Shown piece after piece: positions 45,455-54,837 of a DNA stretch of 64,000 nucleotides. The stretch covers positions 40,238 to 104,237 of the forward strand of contig NZ_AGTS01000012.1 in NCBI RefSeq assembly GCF_000238595.1. Reading direction: 5' to 3'. This stretch comes from Acidovorax sp. NO-1 (GTDB lineage Bacteria > Pseudomonadota > Gammaproteobacteria > Burkholderiales > Burkholderiaceae_C). Numbering within the stretch: position 1 is the stretch's first letter; each line of letters opens with the position of its first letter. The position numbers and the translations under genes were made by a program. The notes beneath the pieces are model-generated. The model made no database searches. It was not told where the DNA came from and worked only from the letters and a program-made list of their open reading frames with translations.

Positions 45455-45862
45455 ATGCTGAAGGCTGTAGCCACCCGGGCGCGCAAAGCAGGGTTTTTGT
45501 GTGTTCTGGGTGTTGCGTTCGTGTTGTCCCCGGTTGCGGGGCATGCCCGGAACTCCCCGTCCACCACCGGCTCCATTCCCCCCATTGCATTGGCCGAGTT
45601 GCCGCCCCAAGGGCGCGCAACCTACGCGCTGATTCATGAAGGAGGGCCCTTTCCGTATGACAAGGACGGAACGGTTTTTGGCAATCGCGAGCGGCTGTTG
45701 CCCGCCCACAAGCGGGGTTACTACCGTGAGTACACCGTCAGAACACCAGGATCGCGCAACCGGGGAGCCCGGCGCATTGTGTGTGGCGGCAAGCCCCGGA
45801 CGCCGGACGCCTGCTACTACACCAGCGATCACTACGCCAGTTTTCGCGAAATCGTCGAGTGA
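45455..45862 (+). CDS. Secreted guanyl-specific ribonuclease (RNase Sa/barnase family)
   Basis: A 135-residue preprotein. Residues 1-30 form a signal peptide (FLCVLGVAFVLSPVAGHA); the mature enzyme is about 105 residues. It aligns by eye with RNase Sa: FGNRERLLP, YYREYTVRTPGSRNRGARRIV, YYTSDHYASF. The catalytic triad is complete: general base E92 (in REYTV), R107 (in ARRIV) and general acid H126 (in SDHY). It should cleave single-stranded RNA after G. ATG 45455 is chosen for the signal peptide over 45404. The barstar gene follows 139 bases later. Confidence 0.93.
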   Translation: MLKAVATRARKAGFLCVLGVAFVLSPVAGHARNSPSTTGSIPPIALAELPPQGRATYALIHEGGPFPYDKDGTVFGNRERLLPAHKRGYYREYTVRTPGSRNRGARRIVCGGKPRTPDACYYTSDHYASFREIVE

Positions 45863-46001
45863 CCCCGTTGCGCTGCACGCAGGCCAGAGATACGCTGGCA
45901 GCGGGCAGCGCGCCCCCTTGAATCCCCCACCCGCAGGCTGCATCCCGCAGTCCTGCGAAATGCCAGAAGTTTGTGGACTTTAAAAAGAAAGAGTAGCGGA
46001 G

Positions 46002-46427
46002 ATGCAGACGCCACTTCGTAAAGACCAGGAAACGCCACTGCGTGGCGTGCGCACCAACATCGTGCAGTCCATTCGCGCCTTCCGCGTGCAGGACCTGCAG
46101 GATGCAGCCACCTCCATGGGTCACCATTTCTTGTACGCCAATCTGGCCCACGCGCAGTCCAAGCAGGATGTGCTGGACCTGATTGCCGGGCAATTCACTT
46201 TTCCGTCGCACTTCGGCAAGAACTTCGATGCGCTGTACGACTGCATGACGGACCCTCTGCACAAATCGGGCCCGCAGCCCGGTTTCATCGTGGTGCTGGA
46301 GCAGATCCCCGCCACGGGCAAGTTCGACAAGGAAGCCCGCGAGCAGCTGCTCGACATCTTCCGCGACGCTGCCGATTACTGGGGCGACCGCAAGATACCG
46401 TTCAGGTGTTTCTATTCTTTTCTGTAG
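46002..46427 (+). CDS. Barstar-family ribonuclease inhibitor
   Basis: A 141-residue barstar-like protein with an N-terminal extension of about 45 residues before the core. The inhibitory helix-loop FGKNFDALYDCMTD carries D76 and D80, matching D35 and D39 of Bacillus barstar, which plug the active site of barnase-type RNases. It has no signal peptide, so it would protect the cytoplasm. It follows the secreted RNase on the same strand. The pair is the standard toxin-immunity arrangement. Binding to this RNase is inferred. Confidence 0.92.
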   Translation: MQTPLRKDQETPLRGVRTNIVQSIRAFRVQDLQDAATSMGHHFLYANLAHAQSKQDVLDLIAGQFTFPSHFGKNFDALYDCMTDPLHKSGPQPGFIVVLEQIPATGKFDKEAREQLLDIFRDAADYWGDRKIPFRCFYSFL

Positions 46428-46461
46428 CCCGTTCTGCATCCACCAGCCAAGCAGAACGGGC
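46427..46461 (+). terminator. Hairpin after barstar gene
   Basis: GCCCGTTCTGC (46427-46437) pairs exactly with GCAGAACGGGC (46451-46461), overlapping the last base of the stop codon. There is no T tract. The 46462-46620 stretch after it holds a short open frame (about 37-50 codons) that I do not recognise and do not call. Confidence 0.65.
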
Positions 46462-46624
46462 GAATGAGGCTAGCGACATCCACGGTGTACAGGGTATCGA
46501 TATGGGCGCAGAGCCCGTGGAAAAGATGCCCACCGACAAACTGGTCGATGTGTCGCCCATGGCGCTGCGCATGAGCAGCCCATTCAATGCGAGTTACTGG
46601 CTGAACGCCGCGTAACTCGGACCA

Positions 46625-46736
46625 TCCCCCTGAGGCGCTTTGCGCCTTCCCCCTTCTCTCGGCTTCGCCGGGAAGGGGGACACCGCCAGCGCGGCGGGGC
46701 GGCCCTTGCGCGGCGGTCGCAGGCTTGGGGCGCGCT
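46625..46736 (+). repeat. Long interspersed repeat, family C, copy 2
   Basis: CCCCCTGAGGCGCTTTGCGC, CTTCCCCCTTCTCTC, GGGAAGGGGGACACCGCC and GCGCGGCGGGGCGGCCCTTG in the same order as the copy after fadD (12748-12870), with substitutions. It lies in the gap between the barstar gene and rsmA. Confidence 0.78.
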
Positions 46737-46744
46737 AGTTGCTA

Positions 46745-46802
46745 CGCTTTTTGGTCAAATTAGGCTTCATCGCTTATTCAGTAAGCGCTGATAGCTATTG
46801 AT
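46745..46802 (-). repeat. REP-like element, copy 9 (abuts rsmA stop)
   Basis: On the minus strand: ATCAATAGCTATCAGCGCTT, then ACTGAATAAGCGATGAAGCC and TAATTTGACC. It begins directly after the rsmA stop codon, like copy 2 at mtnN. Confidence 0.88.
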
Positions 46803-47582
46803 TTATGAGCATTCCTGCGCCAGAGCCACAAATTCGGCCACGGGCACTTCTTCGGCGCGGCGCTGGGTGTCGAAGTGGCCGGCAAACTGGCGGGCTTCGA
46901 GCCAGCGGCCCAGCGTGTGGCGCAGCAGCTTGCGGCGCTGGCTGAAGGCCACCTGCACCAGTTCTTCCAGCAGTGGCATCGACAACGGTGCTGGTTCGGC
47001 ATGCGGGACCATGCGCACCACGGCGCTGTCCACGCGCGGGGGCGGGTCAAAGCTTTCGGGCGGCACGAAGAGCACGTTTTCCATCGCGTAGCGCCACTGC
47101 AGCATCACCGACAGGCGCCCGTAGTCGCCGGTGGCGGGTTTTGCCACCATGCGGTCGATCACTTCTTTTTGCAGCATGAAGTGCTGGTCTTCGATGACCT
47201 GCACATGGTCCAGCAGATGGAACAGGATGGGTGTGGAAATGTTGTAGGGCAGGTTGCCCACCACCCGCAGCCGCAGGGCGGGCTGCGCGGTTTTCTCCCG
47301 CATGACCTGTGCCAGCGCGGTGAAATCGACCTTCAGCACATCGGACTCGATCACGTCGAGCTGGCCATGCAGCCGCAGGCGCAAGGCCAGGTCACGGTCC
47401 AGCTCAATGACGGTGAGCCGCCCCAGCCGCTCCACCAGCGGCTGGGTCAGTGCCGCCAGGCCCGGCCCGATCTCGACCATGGGCTGGCCGGGCTGGGGCG
47501 CAATGGCCTGCACGATGTCTTCAATGATGCCCTTGTCGGACAGGAAATGCTGCCCGAAGCGCTTGCGGGGAATATGCTTCAT
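46803..47582 (-). CDS. rsmA: 16S rRNA (adenine1518-N6/adenine1519-N6)-dimethyltransferase
   Basis: A 259-residue KsgA enzyme dimethylating two adjacent adenines in helix 45 of 16S rRNA late in 30S assembly. It starts [19 protein letters not shown]. The SAM motif is [15 protein letters not shown], and the catalytic motif IV is NLPYNIST. The C-terminal domain ends QECS. The ATG at 47582 overlaps the surA stop by four bases. The order lptD-surA-rsmA matches the conserved cluster, without pdxA in between. A REP-like element begins immediately after the stop. Confidence 0.96.
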   Translation of the reverse strand: MKHIPRKRFGQHFLSDKGIIEDIVQAIAPQPGQPMVEIGPGLAALTQPLVERLGRLTVIELDRDLALRLRLHGQLDVIESDVLKVDFTALAQVMREKTAQPALRLRVVGNLPYNISTPILFHLLDHVQVIEDQHFMLQKEVIDRMVAKPATGDYGRLSVMLQWRYAMENVLFVPPESFDPPPRVDSAVVRMVPHAEPAPLSMPLLEELVQVAFSQRRKLLRHTLGRWLEARQFAGHFDTQRRAEEVPVAEFVALAQECS

Positions 47583-48991
47583 TGTGGCGGGTCGCGGTAC
47601 TCGACATAGGCCCGTCCGCGCAGCTCCTGCGCCCACGTGGCGTAGGCCTCGTCGAGCTTCTTTTCGCGCACCGTGTCGCGCACCATCTCACGCTGTTCGC
47701 GCTGGCTCAGCCTGGCCTCGCGCCGCTCCAGCAGCTGGATCAGGTGCACGCCAAAGCGCGACACCACGGGTTCGCTGATCTCGCCGGGCTTGAGCGCGTT
47801 CAGGGCCTGCTCGAATTCAGGCACATACCGGCCCGGCGTGGCCCAGCCCAGGTCCCCACCCTCCTTGGAGCTTCCATCCTGCGAATGCTCGCGGGCCAGC
47901 GTGGCGAAGTCGGCCTGCCCCATTTGCACGCGGCGGCGGTATTCGGCCAGGCGCTCGGCGGCCGCCGATTCAGACAGTTGCGGGCCGGTGCGCAGCAGGA
48001 TGTGGCGCGCACGGTTTTGCGCCACCGTGGAGGGTACGCCGGCCGTGACGCGCTCGATCACCTTGAGCACATGGAACCCTGCAGGCGAACGCACGGGCCC
48101 AACGATGCTGCCCACGGGCAGGCCCAGCGTGGAGGTCACAAACAGCTCGGGGTACCGGTCGGCCGGGCGCAGGCCCAGCTGGCCGCCCGCACGCTGCCCT
48201 TCTGGCGCGTCGGAAAACTCGCGGGCCACCGCCGCAAAGTCTTCGCCTGCGCGCACCTTGTCGGCCGCGCTCTGGGCGCGTGCCTGGCGCTCGGCCACCT
48301 GCACGGGGGTGGCGTTCTCCGGCACCAGGACGAGCACATGGCCCAGGTTGATTTCCATCGACGTGACGTCGGTGCCCTTTTGCTGTTCGCGCAGGTACTG
48401 GTCGACATCCAGGTCGGTCACTTTCACGCGGGCTTCCACCTCACGCTCGCGCAGGCGCTGCAGCAGCAGCTGGTTGCGCAGGTCCTCGCGAAAGCGTTCC
48501 TGGGTGATGCCATCGCGCGCCAGGCGGCGGTGCAGGTCCTCGACCGACAGGTTGTTCTGGCGCGCCACGGCCTGCTCAGTCTGCGAGATCGCAAAGTCAT
48601 CCACCTTGACGCCCAGCTCGCGCGCCTGCTGCAGCTGCACGCGTTCCACGATGATGCGCTCCAGCACCTCGCGGGCCAGCAACTGGCGCGGTGGCATGGC
48701 GCCGCCTTGCTGTGCGAGCTGTGCCTCGGCGCGTGCCAGGCGCGCGCGCACTTCGTTGTTGGTCACCGGCTCTGAGTTGACCACAGCGACGATGTAATCC
48801 GCCTGCCGTGGCGCCGAGCTGCTGCTGCCCTGGGTGGGGGCTGGCAGCGTGATGGAGGGCGTGGCCGCCGGACGCGTGGTCAGCCCGGAGGCCGAAGGAG
48901 CGCCAGAGGGACGCAGGCCCTGGGCCAGGGCACCCTGGGACAGCAGGGAGGCCAGGGTGGCAAGGGCCAGGGCAATGACACGGTGATTCAT
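47579..48991 (-). CDS. surA: Periplasmic chaperone/peptidyl-prolyl isomerase SurA
   Basis: A 470-residue periplasmic chaperone for outer-membrane proteins. It has a signal peptide ([19 protein letters not shown]), then an N-terminal chaperone region ([25 protein letters not shown]) and two parvulin domains of about 100 residues each ([18 protein letters not shown]... and [19 protein letters not shown]...[19 protein letters not shown]...). It is longer than E. coli SurA (428) through a Pro/Ser/Thr-rich stretch after the signal. It follows lptD by 18 bases and should supply it with folding help. Confidence 0.95.
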   Translation of the reverse strand: MNHRVIALALATLASLLSQGALAQGLRPSGAPSASGLTTRPAATPSITLPAPTQGSSSSAPRQADYIVAVVNSEPVTNNEVRARLARAEAQLAQQGGAMPPRQLLAREVLERIIVERVQLQQARELGVKVDDFAISQTEQAVARQNNLSVEDLHRRLARDGITQERFREDLRNQLLLQRLREREVEARVKVTDLDVDQYLREQQKGTDVTSMEINLGHVLVLVPENATPVQVAERQARAQSAADKVRAGEDFAAVAREFSDAPEGQRAGGQLGLRPADRYPELFVTSTLGLPVGSIVGPVRSPAGFHVLKVIERVTAGVPSTVAQNRARHILLRTGPQLSESAAAERLAEYRRRVQMGQADFATLAREHSQDGSSKEGGDLGWATPGRYVPEFEQALNALKPGEISEPVVSRFGVHLIQLLERREARLSQREQREMVRDTVREKKLDEAYATWAQELRGRAYVEYRDPPQ

Positions 48992-49009
48992 GGCGTTGGG
49001 CGTTGTGCG

Positions 49010-51415
49010 TTAGTTGTAGTTGCTGAAACGGCTGGGCGTGGTGACCTGCTCACGCAGGTTCTGGTAGCGCGGCACATTTTGCTTGAAGGTTTCCAGCGGG
49101 CTTGCGCCCAGGCTCAGGCGCGAGAAGCCCACAAACTCGATCTGGAACAGCAGGCGCGTGTTCGAGGTGGTAACGCTGCTTTGCAGGCGCTCCAGCACCA
49201 CACGGCCAATCCAGCAGCAGCTGTCGTATTCCAGGCCCACCACGGTGTCCACGAGCTTCCTGTCCTGCAGGCTGTAGTTCAGGCGGCCCACGCTGTACCA
49301 GCGCCCGCCACCTTGCCCGCGGCCCGCACCCAGATCCTTGCCCTTGTCGCCCCACAGGTCGTTCAGCGGCCACTGCCAGCCGATGTCGATCTGCTCGCTG
49401 GTGCCACGCTGCAGGCGGTAGGCGGCGCTCACGGTGCGGTAGTTGCCCGGGCTGTAGCGCGCGCCGATGGTGGAGCGGATCGAGCGGCGCGTCTTCGGGT
49501 TGTACTGCACGGTGGAGTCAAAGCCCCACTGCGGCGTCCAGTTGATGCCGGCACCCAGCAGCAAATCGGACAGGCGCTCGCTCACGGGCCCACCGCCGGG
49601 CAGCGTGACCTTCTGGTCCGAGAACCGCAGCCGCTGCGCCATGCCAAAACGCGCTGCCTCGGCACCGGTGTCCGGGTCCAGCAGGCGGGTGGTCACGCCC
49701 AGGGTGAGCAGGTTGTTGTCGGCCAGCCGGTCATTGCCGCCGAAGGCGTTCTCGGTGTAGATGGTGGCGAAGTTGAAGTCGTTGGCGGCCGTGTCGTACA
49801 CGGGCAGCATGCTCTGGTCGCGGTAGGGCGTGTAGGTGTAGAAGGCGCGCGGCTCCAGCGTCTGCAAGAAGGCACGGCCAAAGTACGCGGCATCGCGTTC
49901 GAACACCAGCCCGCTGTCCAGGCTGAAGGTGGGCAGGGTGCGCTGGGCCGAACGCTGCCCGTTCGACAGTGCCGAATCAAACTGGTACTGCGTGGCGTGC
50001 ACCTGCAGGCGCGGCGTGATGAAACCCGCAGGCGCCAGAAATGGCCGGCTGACCTGCGCCATCGCATAGCTGCGGTTCGCATTGGGCTGGCCCGTCAGCT
50101 CGCGGGCCGCCTGGAATCGCGTGGTGTCCAGCTCCACGCTGGCATCCAGCCCGCCACCGAGCTGCGAAGGCGCATAGCGCCACCGCAGCTGCGGCAGCCG
50201 GTCATAGGGCGGCACGATGGGTGAGTTGACGTCCTGCAGGGTCTGCCACTTGAGGGTGCGCACCGAGGCCGTCATGTCATCGCGCCCCCAGTGCAGCGAG
50301 GCATCGCCCGGCAGCAGGCGCTGGCGCAGTGGCTCGGCGGCCCGGCCAAAGTCGCGCCAGTAGTTGTCGTCGCTCACGCGGTTGACGTTCAGGTTCAGTC
50401 CCAGCGCGCCGATGGCGGTGTCAAAGTGGCCCTGGTGCTGGCCCGAGAAGTTCCAGCGCAGGCGGTCGCGCAAGCGGTCAGACGGCATGACGTCGCCGCT
50501 GATCTGGCCGGTATAGCTGGGCTCCAGGTAGCGGAACTCGCCGCCCAGGTTGGCGCCGCGCTTGGTCATCACTGCGGCGCGCAGCGTGGCGTCGCGGTTG
50601 GGCGCAATGTTCCAGTAATAGGGTTGCAGGTAGGCCAGGCCGTCGCGGCTGTCGAGCGCAATGGTGGGCGGCAGCAGGCCGGACTTGCGCTTTTCCGACA
50701 GCGGAAACGTGATGTACGGGACGGGCAGGATCGGCACGCCCTTGAACTCCAGCACGGCGTCTTCGGCCGTGCCCACCTCTTCCACGTTGTCGATGCGGAT
50801 GGTGGCGGCGCGCAGCACCCAGTCGGGCTGCCAGCTCGCCTCGTTGCCGCGTTCGCAGGTGGTGTAGGTGGCGTTGTGCACCACGGCCCGGTCGCGGTCG
50901 ATGAAATCCACGCGCGTGGCGTCGCCGTGCGCCTGGGTGGCCAGAAACTGGTAGCGCGCGTCGCTGAAAAAGCCCTCGAAAGCGTCCACGCGCAGCTCGA
51001 GCGCTGTGCCTTCATACACATTGCCGGCGCGGTTGATGCGCACCTTGCCCTGGGCCCGGGCCAGGTCTTCGGGCACGTTGTAGTCCAGCCGGTCCGCGCG
51101 GATCACCGTGTCGCCCCGGCGCAGCTCGGCGTTGCCCTCGATGACGGCGTTCAGGTCGGTCTGGCCTTCGATGCGGTCACCGGTCACGAAGACCGGCAAC
51201 TGGGGGCGTACGGCCTCGGGAATCTTTTCCTGGAGCAGGGGCGAGCTTTTGAGCGCCACGGGCGCATCCCACGCGCTGGCGGGCGGCACCTGCCCCGCCT
51301 GTGCCAGGGCCTGCACCGGCAGCCCACACCAGGCCAGCGCCACGCCCCAGGCCAGAACCTGGGGAACGGGTGGCCGCAGCCGTGCGGGCCGGGGCCGGAG
51401 GAAGGAGGTCTGCAC
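49010..51415 (-). CDS. lptD: LPS-assembly outer-membrane protein LptD
   Basis: The lptD frame gives 801 residues from GTG 51415. Signal-like sequence (VLAWGVALAWCGLPVQALAQ) leads into the periplasmic OstA/jellyroll domain (FVTGDRIEGQTDLNAVIEGNAELRRGDTVIRADRLDYN), and then the large beta barrel (GLLPPTIALDSRDGLAYLQPYYWNIAPNRDATL to RLSLGASPLETFKQNVPRY). It inserts LPS into the outer leaflet with LptE. A start at ATG 51526 is possible (longer N-terminus), but it would overlap the divergent kinase gene's start codon. First gene of lptD-surA-rsmA. Confidence 0.94.
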   Translation of the reverse strand: MQTSFLRPRPARLRPPVPQVLAWGVALAWCGLPVQALAQAGQVPPASAWDAPVALKSSPLLQEKIPEAVRPQLPVFVTGDRIEGQTDLNAVIEGNAELRRGDTVIRADRLDYNVPEDLARAQGKVRINRAGNVYEGTALELRVDAFEGFFSDARYQFLATQAHGDATRVDFIDRDRAVVHNATYTTCERGNEASWQPDWVLRAATIRIDNVEEVGTAEDAVLEFKGVPILPVPYITFPLSEKRKSGLLPPTIALDSRDGLAYLQPYYWNIAPNRDATLRAAVMTKRGANLGGEFRYLEPSYTGQISGDVMPSDRLRDRLRWNFSGQHQGHFDTAIGALGLNLNVNRVSDDNYWRDFGRAAEPLRQRLLPGDASLHWGRDDMTASVRTLKWQTLQDVNSPIVPPYDRLPQLRWRYAPSQLGGGLDASVELDTTRFQAARELTGQPNANRSYAMAQVSRPFLAPAGFITPRLQVHATQYQFDSALSNGQRSAQRTLPTFSLDSGLVFERDAAYFGRAFLQTLEPRAFYTYTPYRDQSMLPVYDTAANDFNFATIYTENAFGGNDRLADNNLLTLGVTTRLLDPDTGAEAARFGMAQRLRFSDQKVTLPGGGPVSERLSDLLLGAGINWTPQWGFDSTVQYNPKTRRSIRSTIGARYSPGNYRTVSAAYRLQRGTSEQIDIGWQWPLNDLWGDKGKDLGAGRGQGGGRWYSVGRLNYSLQDRKLVDTVVGLEYDSCCWIGRVVLERLQSSVTTSNTRLLFQIEFVGFSRLSLGASPLETFKQNVPRYQNLREQVTTPSRFSNYN

Positions 51416-51524
51416 GGTGGGGGGGTGGCAGCGTGGCACGTGGGGCGATGGGCAGGGGCAGATCAACGGAGGAACCCGCCCACCCCAGAGGCTGGGGGAG
51501 CGGGTTTGTAAAATCAGATTATCC

Positions 51525-52667
51525 ATGAGCCACCCATCCTCACCTTCTCCCGCCTGCCCGCCCTTGGGCACGGCCGTGGCAACCCCTGCAGCAGCTTCCG
51601 TCACCTGGCCCGACCCGGCGCGCCGGGCGGCCTTTGAGGCCTGGCTGGCGCCCCTGGCGGGCCCGCACCAGCTGCTGCCCGCCACCCTGCGCCCGGCCTC
51701 GGCGGACGCGAGCTTTCGGCGCTACCTGCGCATCGACAGCGCCACGGGTGCCAGCCGCATCGTGATGGATGCTCCGCCCGACAAGGAGAACTGCAAGCCC
51801 TTCGTGCAGGTGCAGGGCTTGATGGCCGCCGCCGGGCTGAACGTGCCGCAGATCCTGGCCTGGGATGAGCCCACCGGCTTCATGCTGCTGACCGACCTGG
51901 GCCACCAGACCGTGATCGAGCGGCTGAACCCCGAAAGACCCCAGGACGCCTACGCTTGGTACCAGCAGGCCACCGATGTGCTGCTGCAGTGGCAAAAAGC
52001 CTCGCAACCCGGCGTGCTGCCCGCCTACGACGAGGCGCTGCTGCGCCGCGAACTGGCGCTGTTCCCCGACTGGTACTTGGCCAAGCACCGCAGCGTCACG
52101 CTGGATGACAAGCAACAGGCGACCCTGAGCAGCGCCTTTGACGCCATCGTGGCGCACAACCTGGCTGCCCCCAGCGTGTATGTGCACCGCGACTTCATGA
52201 CCCGGAACCTGATGGCCCCCACCGAACAGGGCGGGCCCCTGGGCGTGCTGGACTTCCAGGACGCCGTCTACGGCCCCATCACTTATGACATCGCCAGCCT
52301 GCTGCGCGATGCCTTCATCAGCTGGGAAGAAGAATTCGTCATCGACATCACCGTGCGTTACTGGGAAAAGGCGCGCAAGGCCGGCCTGCTGGGCGCGAGC
52401 AGCGCCAGCGGCTGGGGCGATGACTTTGGCGAGTTCTACCGCGCGGTGGAATGGATGGGCCTGCAGCGCCACCTCAAAGTGGCGGGCATCTTTGCGCGGC
52501 TCACGCTGCGCGACGGCAAGCCCAAGTACCTGGCCGACGCGCCGCGGTTCATGGCCTACATCCGCGCCACCGCCAACCGCTACCGCCAGCTGGGCCCGCT
52601 GCTCAAGATGCTCGACCAGATCGAAGGCACCGAGCCGGTCACCGGCTTTGCCTACGGCCGCATGTAG
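51525..52667 (+). CDS. Aminoglycoside phosphotransferase-family kinase (AmgK-like)
   Basis: A 380-residue APH-fold kinase. The catalytic loop is VYVHRDFMTRNLMA (catalytic Asp), and the metal-binding Asp is in GVLDFQDAVYGPITYDIASLLRDAF. Divergent placement next to lptD is the setting of AmgK, a kinase of N-acetylmuramate/N-acetylglucosamine anomers in cell-wall recycling, whose partner MurU usually follows. Here the next gene is rsmE, and no MurU is adjacent. The ATG at 51525 follows the divergent lptD region; an N-terminal Pro/Ala-rich stretch of 30 residues precedes the conserved part. Confidence 0.82.
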   Translation: MSHPSSPSPACPPLGTAVATPAAASVTWPDPARRAAFEAWLAPLAGPHQLLPATLRPASADASFRRYLRIDSATGASRIVMDAPPDKENCKPFVQVQGLMAAAGLNVPQILAWDEPTGFMLLTDLGHQTVIERLNPERPQDAYAWYQQATDVLLQWQKASQPGVLPAYDEALLRRELALFPDWYLAKHRSVTLDDKQQATLSSAFDAIVAHNLAAPSVYVHRDFMTRNLMAPTEQGGPLGVLDFQDAVYGPITYDIASLLRDAFISWEEEFVIDITVRYWEKARKAGLLGASSASGWGDDFGEFYRAVEWMGLQRHLKVAGIFARLTLRDGKPKYLADAPRFMAYIRATANRYRQLGPLLKMLDQIEGTEPVTGFAYGRM

Positions 52668-52692
52668 CCTGGCAAAGGTCCAGCACAGTTTC

Positions 52693-52745
52693 AATAAAAA
52701 TCAGGCTCCAGCGCTTATGTGACAAGCGCTTAAAGCTATCAATAA
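52693..52745 (-). repeat. REP-like element, copy 10 (abuts rsmE start)
   Basis: On the minus strand: TTATTGATAGCTTTAAGCGC, then TTGTCACATAAGCGCTGGAG and CCTGATTTTT. Its end lies 8 bases before the rsmE ATG, and no ribosome site is visible between. Confidence 0.86.
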
Positions 52746-52753
52746 GCTAGCAC

Positions 52754-53491
52754 ATGCCGCGCTTTCACTGCCCCGCCCCCCTGGCCACCGGTCTCGAACT
52801 GGACCTGCCGCCGGGCTCCGCCCGCCACGTGCAGGTGCTGCGCCTGCAGCCGGGCGACGCGCTGATGCTCTTCAACGGCGAGGGCGGCGAATTTGAGGCC
52901 ACCGTGCTTAAGATGGGCCGCAGCGACGTGCGCGTGTTGGTAGGCACCCATCACGCAGTGGAGCGCGAGGCGCCCCGTGCCGTGCACCTGCTGGCGGGCA
53001 TCACCGCCAACGAGCGCATGGACTGGCTGGTGGAAAAAGCCACCGAGCTTGGCGTGGCCAGCATCACCCCGCTGGTGGCCGAGCGCAGCGTGCTCAAGCT
53101 CAAGGGCGAGCGGGCCGAGAAAAAAATCGCCCACTGGCAGGCCGTGGCCGTGGCCGCCTGCGAGCAGTGCGGCCGCAACCGCGTGCCGGTGGTGCACAAC
53201 GCGGTGGACCTGGCTGCCTGGATGCGCACCCAGGTCCAGGCTCCCGCGCTGGACGTGCAGCGCCTGCTGCTGTCGCTGCGCGCGGGCACGGCGCCGCTGC
53301 ACACGGCGGCCGCCCTGAGCCCGCCTTCCGGGCCGGTGGTGTTCCTCTCCGGCCCGGAAGGCGGGCTGAGTGGGGCCGAAGAAGACCTGGCGCTGCAGCA
53401 TGGCTTTGCACCGGTCACGCTGGGCCCGCGGGTGCTGCGTGCCGAGACGGCGCCGCTGGCAGCCCTGGCGGCGCTCACGCTGCAGTCGTAG
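52754..53491 (+). CDS. rsmE: 16S rRNA (uracil1498-N3)-methyltransferase
   Basis: A 245-residue SPOUT methyltransferase for U1498. It starts MPRFHCPAPLATGLELDLPPGSARHVQVLRL with the PUA-like N-terminal domain. The SPOUT knot is VVFLSGPEGGLSGAEEDLALQHGFAPVTLGPRVLRAETAPLAALAAL. An insertion of about 15 residues (QVQAPALDVQRLLLSLRAG) lies before the knot. The ATG is unusual in having no Shine-Dalgarno, since a REP-like element occupies the leader. Confidence 0.94.
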   Translation: MPRFHCPAPLATGLELDLPPGSARHVQVLRLQPGDALMLFNGEGGEFEATVLKMGRSDVRVLVGTHHAVEREAPRAVHLLAGITANERMDWLVEKATELGVASITPLVAERSVLKLKGERAEKKIAHWQAVAVAACEQCGRNRVPVVHNAVDLAAWMRTQVQAPALDVQRLLLSLRAGTAPLHTAAALSPPSGPVVFLSGPEGGLSGAEEDLALQHGFAPVTLGPRVLRAETAPLAALAALTLQS

Positions 53492-53600
53492 GCAGCGCGC
53501 CGCAGGCGTGGGGATGTACGCAGGCCACCCCCGCGCCTAGAATGGCAGACTAAAACCGTCGGTTATCGCACCGCCCCACAGTGCCAGCCCCCCGACCCCC

Positions 53601-54784
53601 ATGGCGTCACCGCTTCGACAGGAGCACCCCTTGCGCACACGTTCCAGCTGGCAACGCATCACGGATGTGATCCTCTCCACCGATCCACAGCGGCGTACGC
53701 TGGTGGGCATGGCGCTGCTGGCCCTCGTGCTGATGGTCTGCAGCTCGGGGGTCATGCTCATGGTGGCGGCGTACAGCCGCTCCGTGAGTTCGGTGGCGGT
53801 CAACTGGTGGGTGGCTTTGTCCGTGGGCGGCCTGGCGGTGATGACCGCGTTCATCCGTTCGGGCGCAACCGCCCGGCTCAACGACCCGTCCCTGACCGTG
53901 CCCCAGATGGTCTGGACCATCACCAGCGGCGCCGTGGCCTACGTGATTGCCGGTGATGCGCGCGGGGTGGTGCCCGCCGTGCTGGCCATGATTCTTTTCT
54001 TCGGTACGTTCGGCCTGACCGTGGCGGAGGTGATCGGCATCGGTGTGTATGCGCTGCTCGCCTTCGTGTGTGCGGTGGCCGCCACGATGCGTTTCAACGC
54101 CAGCCCATCAGGCTATCTGGATACCGCCTACGCCCTGATGGTGCTGATCGTGCTGGGCGGCAGCATCACGCTGAACCTGCGCATCCAGCGCATCCGTGCA
54201 CGGTTGCACGAGAAGCGTGAGGCACTGGCCCAGGCGCTGGCCGTCAACCGCGAGCTGGCCACCCGCGACGAACTCACCGGCCTGGCCAACCGCCGCGCCA
54301 TGCAGGACCTGATGGACCTGGAGCGCCGCCGCAGCCAGCGCAGCGGGCGGCCCATGGTGCTGGCGCAGCTCGATATCGACCATTTCAAGCGCGTGAACGA
54401 CAACCATGGCCACGCCACGGGCGACCGCGCGCTGCAGGCCTTTGCGGGCGTGGTGCGCTCCAGTGTGCGCGACACCGATGTGCTGTCGCGCTGGGGGGCG
54501 AAGAGTTCGTGCTGCTGTTGTCCGACACCCGCCTTGCCGATGCGCGCGAGCTGCTCGAGCGTGTGCGCCAGGCCGTGGCGGCCATGGAGATCCCGCACGC
54601 CACGGGCGTGCTGCGCATGACGGTGTCCGCAGGACTGGCATTGCACCTGCCCGGTGACACGATCGAGCACACGCTGGAGCGTGCTGACCAGGCGCTGTAC
54701 ACCGCCAAGTCGCTGGGGCGCAACCGGGTGGTGCTGGCGCCCTCGGCACCGCGCGCTGCAGCCGCGCACAGCGCACAGTCCTGA
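53601..54784 (+). pseudogene. Diguanylate cyclase (GGDEF), frameshifted at the active-site motif
   Basis: An N-terminal region with five or six membrane helices (residues 35-205) and a coiled linker lead to a GGDEF domain (RDELTGLANRRAMQDLMDLERRR, LDIDHFKRVNDNHGHATGDRALQAFAGVVRSSVRDTDVLSRWG). After RWG the frame shifts: the run at 54493-54498 has six G where seven are needed for RWGGEEFVLLLSDTRL. The correct continuation (DARELLERVRQAVAAME...ADQALYTAKSLGRNRVVL) is in the other frame to 54784. So the break is exactly inside GGEEF. Full-length protein would be about 394 residues. Sequencing error, phase variation and true inactivation are all possible. Confidence 0.85.
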
Positions 54785-54837
54785 CGTCTGCCCGGTTTGC
54801 CACACCCGCGCGGGGGCGCGCGCAAGGCCCTCCTGAC

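Noticed and set aside
46462..46615. Short open frame after the barstar gene
   Set aside because: No ribosome site, no recognisable protein and overlap with a hairpin. It is probably chance.
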